A stretch of DNA of 5,043 nt from Anaerolineae bacterium (GTDB lineage: Bacteria; Chloroflexota; Anaerolineae; Aggregatilineales; Aggregatilineaceae): contig JAFGJA010000307.1 in the NCBI GenBank assembly GCA_016929355.1, positions 1 to 5,043 of the forward strand, given 5' to 3'. Shown here in pieces: positions 1 through 4,959 of this stretch. Below the pieces are notes generated by a model, which was given only the letters and a program-made list of their open reading frames with translations, was not told the DNA's origin and made no database searches. Every line of letters begins with the position of its first letter. The first letter of the stretch is position 1. The position numbers were made by a program, and so were the translations under genes.

Positions 1-787
1 CATCAGCGACCAGCAAAATCGCTTCCAGTAAATCCGGGATGCCTTCGCCCGTTTTGGCGCTGACCGGCACAACCAGCGTATCGCCGCCCCATTCATCAGT
101 GCGGAGATCGAGTTCTTCGGCTAACTGCTGCTTGGCGCGATCGGGATTGGCGGAAGGCAGGTCGGTCTTGTTGAGCGCGACAATGATCGGCACTTGCGCC
201 GCACGCGCATGGGCTACCGCTTCGCGCGTGGTTGGCATCACACCATCATCCGCCGCGACGACCAGAACCGCGAGATCAGCGCCCTGTGCGCCGCGTGAGC
301 GCATGGCGGTGAAGGCTTCGTGTCCCGGTGTGTCGAGGAACGTGATCAGGCGATCACCGTGCGTGATCTGATACGCGCCGATATGCTGGGTGATCCCGCC
401 CGCTTCACCGATCTGCACCTGCGTGCGGCGAATCTGATCCAGCAGCGAGGTTTTGCCATGATCCACATGGCCGAGGAAGGTCACAACCGGCGGGCGCTTA
501 ACGAGGTCGGCGGCATCATGTTTCTGATAAAGCTGCCGCCATTCCTGGGCTTCGGCTTTGCCGATCTTCTCTTCTACGTCGGCGGCACGGCGGGGTCGCG
601 CTTCATAGCCCAACCCGTCGGCGACAATTGCTGCCGTATCAAAATCGATCTGCTGGTTGATCGAAGCCATGATCCCGTTGCTGATGAGTTCTTTCATCAC
701 TTCAATGGGGCTGGCTTCCATCAAGTCCGCCAGTTCGCGGACCGTCATAAATTCAGGCAGTTCAAGGACTTGCTTTTCTTGGGGCAT
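1..787 (-). CDS. infB: Translation initiation factor IF-2, N-terminal part (cut by the window edge)
   Basis: IF-2 is the GTPase that places initiator tRNA on the 30S ribosome and promotes subunit joining. The first 262 codons are present; the gene runs off the left edge, so the end of the G domain and domains II-IV are missing. Residues about 8-62 resemble the IF2_N helical module (ELPEFMTVRELADLM...). The G domain begins near residue 98 with every GTPase motif: G1 GHVDHGKT (106-113), G2 around GGITQHIGAY (130-139), G3 DTPGHE (152-157), G4 NKTD (206-209) and G5 SAK (243-245). The pre-G region is only about 100 residues, much shorter than the several-hundred-residue N-terminus of E. coli IF-2. 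The ATG at 785-787 is chosen because an in-frame TAG lies six codons upstream (803-805). No Shine-Dalgarno sequence precedes it. It lies 117 nt after ylxR and is probably cotranscribed with it. Identity is near certain; only the start is slightly open, because two ATT codons directly precede the ATG. Confidence 0.97.
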   Translation of the reverse strand, partial: MPQEKQVLELPEFMTVRELADLMEASPIEVMKELISNGIMASINQQIDFDTAAIVADGLGYEARPRRAADVEEKIGKAEAQEWRQLYQKHDAADLVKRPPVVTFLGHVDHGKTSLLDQIRRTQVQIGEAGGITQHIGAYQITHGDRLITFLDTPGHEAFTAMRSRGAQGADLAVLVVAADDGVMPTTREAVAHARAAQVPIIVALNKTDLPSANPDRAKQQLAEELDLRTDEWGGDTLVVPVSAKTGEGIPDLLEAILLVAD

Positions 788-904
788 AATAATGCGGCGG
801 GGCTAAGGCAAATACAGGATGCAGCCGTTGGGTGGTTCCCATTGTTATTCTACGTCCTGTCACTCATAGCGAGGCCGCTAGCCTCCTTTCTTTGGTTAAC
901 GCGA
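788..904 (-). other. ylxR-infB spacer with repeated SD-like sequence and hairpins
   Basis: No ylxQ or other recognisable gene lies in this 117-nt gap. On the minus strand, a 9-base sequence AAAGGAGGC occurs twice, 28 nt apart: at 909-917 inside the last ylxR codons, and at 881-889. The second copy overlaps a 5-bp stem (871-875 with 881-885, loop 876-880). A GTG overlapping the ylxR stop opens a 14-codon frame (908-864). Its TGA overlaps an ATG that opens a 5-codon frame (867-850). Nearer infB, a weak outer stem (814-819 with 855-860) encloses a 4-bp stem (829-832 with 838-841). No T-rich run follows any stem, so a terminator is not supported. These may be remnants or a translation-control region; function is unknown. 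Confidence 0.4.
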
Positions 905-917
905 TCACGCCTCCTTT
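881..917 (-). repeat. Direct repeat of an AAAGGAGGC (SD-like) 9-mer
   Basis: The 9-mer is at 909-917 and 881-889 as read on the minus strand. Both copies match the anti-SD consensus far better than the sequence in front of nusA, ylxR or infB. The first falls in the final Lys-Glu-Ala codons of ylxR, so it may be coincidental with coding. The second is non-coding and lies 13 nt upstream of an ATG (865-867) that opens only five codons. Confidence 0.6.
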
Positions 918-1195
918 GACTGCGGGTGAGCCAAACGGATGCGCTCTCGATCCGATTCGGTAAGTGTGGTGCGCAGCGCCTTATCCAATACATCAGAATC
1001 CAGCGCGCGGTCCCAACACGCGGGTTGATCACACAAATATGCGCCACGCCCACTTTGTTTACCGGTGAGGTCGATCTGCACACCGTCAGCCGGTGTGCGC
1101 ACGACCCGCACCAATGAGCGTTTATCTGCCGTTGCGCGGCACACCACACAGGTGCGCTGCGGCTGGCGTTTGCGGCGCTTACCCGGCTTGCTCAT
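905..1195 (-). CDS. ylxR: YlxR family RNA-binding protein (RnpM, DUF448)
   Basis: This is a 96-residue protein of the YlxR/DUF448 family. Family members are small cytoplasmic RNA-binding proteins encoded between nusA and infB; the Bacillus member was shown to bind RNase P RNA and was renamed RnpM. The diagnostic pattern is complete: a basic N-terminus (KPGKRRKRQPQ), the RTCVVCR signature (14-20, with C16 and C19), LVRVVR (28-33), an aspartate-glycine turn, and GRGAYLC (49-55) followed by C60. The four cysteines could form a metal site, although many family members lack some of them. The start at 1193-1195 gives normal family length; only a weak GGCGGG lies in the SD position. It begins 66 nt after the nusA stop and ends 117 nt before infB, so it is the middle gene of the operon. 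The C-terminal 25 residues are polar and poorly characteristic. The RNase P role is inferred from relatives. Confidence 0.95.
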   Translation of the reverse strand: MSKPGKRRKRQPQRTCVVCRATADKRSLVRVVRTPADGVQIDLTGKQSGRGAYLCDQPACWDRALDSDVLDKALRTTLTESDRERIRLAHPQSKEA

Positions 1196-1261
1196 CGTGC
1201 GCCCGCCGGGTTCCGGTTAAGTCTACCTGACAACATCTGACAACTGTCCACATGGTCTAGG
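1196..1261 (-). other. nusA-ylxR intercistronic spacer with a short tandem repeat
   Basis: The 66-nt gap has no terminator. It contains two copies of the octamer CTGACAAC (plus strand, 1227-1234 and 1237-1244) with a 10-nt period, and a small CCGG-GTT-CCGG stem (1206-1216) close to the ylxR start. Nothing else is recognisable. Continued transcription from nusA into ylxR is expected. Confidence 0.5.
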
Positions 1262-3313
1262 TTAGTCGATGAAATCTTCCCAATCATCGCGTTTGCGGCT
1301 GCCCTTACGCCGCCGCTTGGCAACTACTTCGCCGCGATCTTCGTCAAAGACCAATTGGCGGCGTTTGCGTTTGGATTTTTTCTTTTCGCGGAGGTCTTCG
1401 TCAAATTCATCATCGACGAATTCTTCTTCGTCATCAAAGATCGGTTTGGCTTTGGGCCGCCCTTCCGATTTGCGCCGTTTGGCTTTTTCCAGCAGCGCTT
1501 CTTCGTCAATCTCTTCTGTTGTTGCTACGACTGGTTGTTCAATGTCAGCCGCATCGCCAAACGCGGGCAGCAGTTCCTCGTCAACGGGTGCTTCTGCCGC
1601 GTCAGTTTCATCTTCAGCAAATGCAGGTGGGACCAGTTCGGTAGCCGGTTCTTCAGCCGCCGGTGCCGCGGTTTCCGCCGAAGCGGTTACGACCTGTTCT
1701 TCGGCCTGTTCTTCAATCGCAACCGGAGCTTCGGCCTCGATTTCGGGTTCAGCCTCGACCTCAGCCGTCACGTCAACTGCCGTTGCCGGTTGTGCGTTGG
1801 CTTCGAGTTTGTGCTGGCGCAGCACGACCAGATCGTCCAGCGCGTAACGGATCGCTTCCATCGCGTCATCCCCGGCTCCCCCTTGCTTAAGGTTTTGCGC
1901 GAGGCTTTGCTCGTCCGCCAACATGCGGATCATGAGATCGCCCACATTGTCGATCCGCGAGAGCGCCCGGTTGATGTCATCATCCAGTTCGAGTTCACGA
2001 ATATCCATCGTAAACGCGACATTGGGCACGACGGAACGCACCACATCCATCGCTGCGCGGCGCTGATAACGGGTCGCTTCGCGGGCGGCCAGGAGTTTGC
2101 GTTCCGCGATTTTGGCGAAGTTGGTCAGAACTTTGAATTCTTCCGGCGGGATCGGGCGATTTGCCTTCTTCTTTTCGATAATATGCGCGACCTCTGCTAT
2201 CAGGTCCGGGTCTTCCTCATGGAGCGCATTCAGGGGGAATTCGTCCATTTTTTCCCAGGCTTCAAGCACGGCTTCGGACACACTCTTAATGTCAATGCGC
2301 CAACCAGTCAATTTAGCGGCCAAACGCGCATTTTGACCTTCGCGCCCAATCGCCAGGGAAAGCTGATCATCGGGCACAACGACGGTAGCCGTGCGGCCCG
2401 TGTCGAAATCATCTTCGAGGATCATATCGCTGACGCGGGCGGGACTGAGCGCTTTACCGATAAAGATGGTCGGATCGGGATTCCACTCAATGACATCGAT
2501 CTTTTCGTCGTTGAGTTCCTTGACAATGTTCTGGATACGAATCCCGCGCATCCCGACACAGGCCCCCACCGGGTCCACGCCTTCTTGCAGCGCGGCGACG
2601 GCCACTTTAGAGCGGTGTCCGGCTTCGCGCGCAATATTTTTGATCTCCACCTGGCCGTTATAGATTTCGGGCACTTCATATTCCAGCAAGCGGCGCAGCA
2701 TGTTCTTATGCGCCCGGCTGACAATGATCTGCGGCCCGCGCGTATTTTTGCGGACTTCGGCCACATACGCGCGCACCTTGTCATGATGCCGGTAGCGCTC
2801 GCCGGGAATTTGCTCTTTGCGCGGCATAACGGCTTCGGCGCGGCCCAGGCTGACGGTGAGCGAACTGTGCGTCACGCTCTGGACCGTGCCCGTAACCAGA
2901 TCGCCCTCGCGCTCGACAAATTCTTCATAAAGTGTTTCGCGTTCGGCTTCACGGATGCGTTGCAAAATCACCTGCTTGGCAGTTTGCGCAGCGATACGCC
3001 CGAAACTGGCGCCCGTTTCCACCGGGACCATCACGGTATCGCCGATCTGGGCGTCCGGCACTTCTGCGCGCGCGGTTTCCAGCGTTACCTCGGTTTGATC
3101 GGTATGTACCGAATCGACCACTTCTTTTTCCAATAGGATGCGCGAGTTACCAGTCGGATCAATTTCGGCTTCGACACGCTGATTATTGCCGATGTTGGCA
3201 TCGCGTTTATAGGCGGACACAAGCGCCTGTGATAGCGCCTCTAGCACGACCTCGCGCGGCAAGGCGCGCGATTCGACAATTTCGTTAAACGCCAGGGTGA
3301 AGTCACTCTTCAT
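1262..3313 (-). CDS. nusA: Transcription termination/antitermination protein NusA with long charged C-terminal tail
   Basis: NusA binds RNA polymerase and nascent RNA, increasing pausing and intrinsic termination and taking part in antitermination. The 683-residue product has the RNAP-binding N-terminal domain (about 1-127), an S1 domain (about 134-200, starting EGDLVTGTVQSV), KH1 with its GMRG loop (254-257 in VDPVGACVGMRGIRI) and KH2 with GREG (323-326 in LAIGREGQNARLAAKLTGWRIDI). Residues 346-500 are mainly helical in appearance and are not obviously the E. coli AR1/AR2 repeats. From about 505 to 605 the chain is Ala/Glu/Pro-rich and probably disordered. Residues 606-683 alternate basic blocks (KAKRRK, REKKKSKRKRRQ, KRRRKGSRKR) with acidic ones (FDDEEEFVDDEFDEDL, DDWEDFID). 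E. coli NusA has 495 residues and B. subtilis about 370, so the tail is a large extension. The ATG at 3311-3313 starts the canonical N-terminus (MKSDFTLAFNEIVESRALPREVVLEAL); no clear SD precedes it. It is the first gene after the promoter at 3400-3428. Confidence 0.97.
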   Translation of the reverse strand: MKSDFTLAFNEIVESRALPREVVLEALSQALVSAYKRDANIGNNQRVEAEIDPTGNSRILLEKEVVDSVHTDQTEVTLETARAEVPDAQIGDTVMVPVETGASFGRIAAQTAKQVILQRIREAERETLYEEFVEREGDLVTGTVQSVTHSSLTVSLGRAEAVMPRKEQIPGERYRHHDKVRAYVAEVRKNTRGPQIIVSRAHKNMLRRLLEYEVPEIYNGQVEIKNIAREAGHRSKVAVAALQEGVDPVGACVGMRGIRIQNIVKELNDEKIDVIEWNPDPTIFIGKALSPARVSDMILEDDFDTGRTATVVVPDDQLSLAIGREGQNARLAAKLTGWRIDIKSVSEAVLEAWEKMDEFPLNALHEEDPDLIAEVAHIIEKKKANRPIPPEEFKVLTNFAKIAERKLLAAREATRYQRRAAMDVVRSVVPNVAFTMDIRELELDDDINRALSRIDNVGDLMIRMLADEQSLAQNLKQGGAGDDAMEAIRYALDDLVVLRQHKLEANAQPATAVDVTAEVEAEPEIEAEAPVAIEEQAEEQVVTASAETAAPAAEEPATELVPPAFAEDETDAAEAPVDEELLPAFGDAADIEQPVVATTEEIDEEALLEKAKRRKSEGRPKAKPIFDDEEEFVDDEFDEDLREKKKSKRKRRQLVFDEDRGEVVAKRRRKGSRKRDDWEDFID

Positions 3314-3348
3314 CGTTAGTTCGCTTTGGCTCTAAACAGTCCTAATAC

Positions 3349-3392
3349 GACGAAAAGTGGGGGTTGCCCACTTTCCGCCACGTTTCTTCGTC
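3349..3392 (-). promoter_or_regulatory. Compound hairpin in the nusA leader
   Basis: In the minus-strand transcript an inner 8-bp perfect stem (3367-3374 with 3354-3361, core AAAGUGGG/CCCACUUU, 5-nt loop 3362-3366) sits inside an outer 6-bp stem (3387-3392 GACGAA with 3349-3354 UUCGUC). The two share one base at 3354. The outer 5' arm falls at or next to the predicted transcription start. Four U residues follow the inner stem but the run is then broken by C and G, so it is at best a weak attenuator. The E. coli nusA operon is autoregulated through its leader; a similar role here is only an inference. Confidence 0.5.
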
Positions 3393-3399
3393 TGCCAAC

Positions 3400-3428
3400 A
3401 GTATAGCACGCTCCCCTCACCTTGACAA
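3400..3428 (-). promoter_or_regulatory. Sigma-70-type promoter of the nusA operon
   Basis: On the minus strand, -35 TTGTCA (3423-3428) and -10 TATACT (3400-3405) are separated by exactly 17 nt. The -10 is preceded by TGC, an extended -10 element. The expected start is about 3393, giving a leader of roughly 80 nt before the nusA ATG. Five of six bases match consensus in each box. This makes nusA the first gene of the transcript. Confidence 0.8.
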
Positions 3429-3444
3429 GCTATAATCCGCCACA

Positions 3445-3471
3445 AGCCACGCCATTTCAATGGCGGTGGTT
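3445..3471 (+). repeat. Imperfect hairpin, probable left-end subterminal structure of the element
   Basis: GCCAT (3451-3455) pairs with ATGGC (3460-3464) across a TTCA loop. After one bulged G (3465), CCAC (3447-3450) pairs with GTGG (3466-3469), and a G-T and an A-T pair can extend it to 3445/3471. IS200/IS605 elements carry such subterminal hairpins, which the single-strand transposase TnpA recognises. The assignment to the element's left end rests on position alone. Confidence 0.5.
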
Positions 3472-3515
3472 AGACAAATTTCGCGGCGAGCAGGGCGCCT
3501 GCGAACGCAGTTCAC

Positions 3516-3545
3516 TTGGCTTTAGCCGACTTTTTATGATAGGAT
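3516..3545 (+). promoter_or_regulatory. Possible tnpB promoter
   Basis: TTGGCT (3516-3521) and TAGGAT (3540-3545) are 18 nt apart. An alternative pair is TTCACT (3511-3516) with TATGAT (3535-3540), also 18 nt apart. Both are weak matches but lie in a locally AT-richer stretch in the right place, giving a start near 3547-3552, just before the structured leader. The choice between them is uncertain. Confidence 0.35.
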
Positions 3546-3547
3546 AC

Positions 3548-3628
3548 ATGAAATGCCAGTCGCGGCGCGGGAACGCCCACTGGCCCTCCGGTTATAGAGG
3601 AACCGAAGCATGGCCGATTCTAACATAA
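3548..3628 (+). other. Possible 26-codon upstream ORF overlapping the tnpB start
   Basis: ATG at 3548-3550 opens a 26-residue frame, starting MKCQSRRGNAHWPSG, that ends at TAA 3626-3628. It overlaps the first 19 nt of tnpB in another frame. The only SD-like sequence is AGGA at 3541-3544, three nt before the ATG, which is too close. It reads through the leader hairpins, so translating ribosomes would alter them. It may be only a by-product of a conserved RNA leader; no protein function is recognised. Confidence 0.25.
3555..3605 (+). promoter_or_regulatory. Structured tnpB leader with the ribosome binding site in a hairpin loop
   Basis: The first hairpin pairs GCCAGT (3555-3560) with ACTGGC (3579-3584), and inside it GGCG (3564-3567) with CGCC (3574-3577) around a 6-nt loop. 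The second pairs CGGTT (3589-3593) with AACCG (3601-3605) around ATAGAGG (3594-3600). The SD AGAGG (3596-3600) is thus in the loop, 9 nt before the tnpB ATG. Alternatively CCTC (3585-3588) can pair directly with GAGG (3597-3600) and hide the SD. This arrangement suggests low or switchable TnpB translation, which is inference. Confidence 0.5.
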
Positions 3629-4803
3629 TCATTCAGACATACAAGTATCGCTTGTATCCGAGCAAATCTCAGATCAAACGATTGCTGTTGATTCTTGAGG
3701 TTGCACGTAGTTTCTACAATATGTGCTTGGGCGAACGCAAAGCGGCCTATGAGGTTGAAGGGCGCAACGTCACCCGCAAAGAACAAAATCGGCAGGTCAA
3801 GCACTACAAACGCACCTTTCCGCAAGCCAAGCAGATTCACAGTCACATCTTGCAGGTGGTCGTGGCGGATATTGATGATGCCTTTCAACAGTTTTTTAAG
3901 CGGGTAAAGCGGGGTGAAAAGCCTGGCTATCCGCGTTTCAAAGGGCGCAACCGCTTTCGCAGTTTTGGACTGAAAGAATACACAAATGGGTTCTGGATCG
4001 ATGGGCGGCGGTTGAAAATTACGGGTGTGGGACGCATCTCCATGCGCTGGCACCGCCCAATCCCTGAAAACGCCAAGATCAAAACGGTGCGTATTTGCTA
4101 TCAAGGTGGAAAGTGGTATGCCTGTTTGGCTTGCGAAATCCCGAAACCCAAACCAAAACCGAAAACTGGACGTGTGGTTGGATTGGATATGGGCATCACG
4201 GCGCTGATCACCAGTCACGAAGGCGAAAAACTCCCGAATCCGAAGCATTACCGCCAGGGTCAAGCTGAACTGCGACGGCTGCAACGCAAGCTGGCTCGTG
4301 CAAAACGCGGCAGCAAAAATTGCGCGAAGGCGCTACGGCAGGTTCAACGCCAACAGGCGCACATCGCCAACCAACGGCGCGATTATCTGCATAAACTCAC
4401 TCATATTCTCATCAAACACTGTGATGGGATCGCCATCGAAGACTTGAGCATTCCCAACATGGTGCGCAATCACCGGTTGAGCAAGAGCATCTTCGATAGT
4501 GGCTGGGGAATCTTCAAAGACTTGCTTGTGTACAAGGCTGAGAGCGCTGGTCGCAAGGTTGTCTTGGTAAATCCCGCCTATACATCGCAAACCTGCTCTA
4601 ATCCTGAATGTCACGAATCGTTGGAGTCGCTCACATTAGCCGATAGATGGGTTATATGCCTACATTGTGGTTTGTCGCTCGATAGGGACCACAATGCAGC
4701 ACGGAACATTTTAGATCGAGCCGGGTGGTTCGCACCCGTGTCGCCTAACGTGGAGCAGTGGCTCGTGCGTGCGGCAGAAGCTACGCGGATTGTTCCGCTG
4801 TAG
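3610..4803 (+). CDS. tnpB: RNA-guided endonuclease TnpB (IS605 OrfB family)
   Basis: TnpB is an RuvC-type DNA nuclease guided by an omega RNA made from the element's right end. It cuts DNA next to a transposon-adjacent motif, favours element retention, and is the ancestor group of Cas12. The 397 residues match the roughly 400 of ISDra2 TnpB. The N-terminus QTYKYRLYPSKSQIKRLL (9-26) and GYPRFKGRNRFRSF (106-119) belong to the OrfB helix-turn-helix/wedge region. The RuvC carboxylates are D193 in VVGLDMGI, E277 in IAIEDLSI and D360 in LDRDHNAARNIL; these align with ISDra2 D191, E278 and D361. A basic helical stretch (about 215-265) lies between the first two. The zinc site is C329, C334, C350 and C353, a CX4C/CX2C pattern where most relatives have CX2C twice. 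The ATG is 9 nt after AGAGG. No frameshift or internal stop is seen, so it looks functional. It is not needed for transposition itself, and no tnpA accompanies it. Confidence 0.95.
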   Translation: MADSNIIIQTYKYRLYPSKSQIKRLLLILEVARSFYNMCLGERKAAYEVEGRNVTRKEQNRQVKHYKRTFPQAKQIHSHILQVVVADIDDAFQQFFKRVKRGEKPGYPRFKGRNRFRSFGLKEYTNGFWIDGRRLKITGVGRISMRWHRPIPENAKIKTVRICYQGGKWYACLACEIPKPKPKPKTGRVVGLDMGITALITSHEGEKLPNPKHYRQGQAELRRLQRKLARAKRGSKNCAKALRQVQRQQAHIANQRRDYLHKLTHILIKHCDGIAIEDLSIPNMVRNHRLSKSIFDSGWGIFKDLLVYKAESAGRKVVLVNPAYTSQTCSNPECHESLESLTLADRWVICLHCGLSLDRDHNAARNILDRAGWFAPVSPNVEQWLVRAAEATRIVPL

Positions 4804-4849
4804 AGCGTTCACAAGGGGCACATGCCTATTACCAGGGTTGTTATTACGG

Positions 4850-4869
4850 GGATTTTACTCGGATTTTAC
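4850..4869 (+). repeat. Direct repeat GGATTTTAC
   Basis: Two perfect 9-nt copies (4850-4858 and 4861-4869) are separated by TC, an 11-nt period, immediately before the right-end hairpin. They may be part of the omega RNA scaffold; no other role is visible. Confidence 0.6.
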
Positions 4870-4870
4870 G

Positions 4871-4896
4871 TTGCCGGAGACTGAAGCCTCCGGCAA
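4871..4896 (+). repeat. Strong right-end hairpin
   Basis: TTGCCGGAG (4871-4879) pairs perfectly with CTCCGGCAA (4888-4896) across an 8-nt loop. No T-run follows, so it is not a standard terminator. Its position 68-93 nt after the tnpB stop fits a right-end or omega RNA stem of an IS200/IS605-type element. Confidence 0.65.
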
Positions 4897-4920
4897 GGAT
4901 AGAAAGTGGGAAGCCTGCTA

Positions 4921-4959
4921 AAGAGGCTAAATGAGGCGAACGCGCTGGTTTAGCCCCTT
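4921..4959 (+). repeat. Imperfect inverted repeat near the element's right end
   Basis: GGCTAAA (4925-4931) pairs with TTTAGCC (4949-4955). After an A/C mismatch, AAG (4921-4923) pairs with CTT (4957-4959). The 17-nt loop makes it weaker than the hairpin at 4871. It could be the last structure of the element or belong to flanking DNA. Confidence 0.45.

Noticed and set aside
320..919. 199-codon plus-strand frame opposite infB
   Set aside because: The opposite strand encodes unmistakable IF-2 motifs; this frame has no recognisable protein features.
1355..3136. 593-codon open frame on the plus strand opposite nusA
   Set aside because: It is the antisense shadow of a clear nusA. The translation is Phe/Arg-rich with no domain, and the codon bias of nusA explains the absence of stops.
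3422..3436. Perfect TTGACA followed by TATAAT on the plus strand
   Set aside because: The boxes are only 3 nt apart, so they cannot act as one promoter; neither has a partner at 16-18 nt. The TTGACA overlaps the real minus-strand -35 box.
3429..3609. Remnant of tnpA (Y1 transposase)
   Set aside because: The stretch is too short and no HUH or catalytic tyrosine motif is readable in any frame.
3592..4284. 230-codon minus-strand frame opposite tnpB
   Set aside because: It is an antisense shadow of tnpB; no domain or SD supports it.
4871..4896. Rho-independent terminator after tnpB
   Set aside because: The stem is strong but is followed by a purine-rich sequence without a T-run; an element-end or guide RNA stem fits better.
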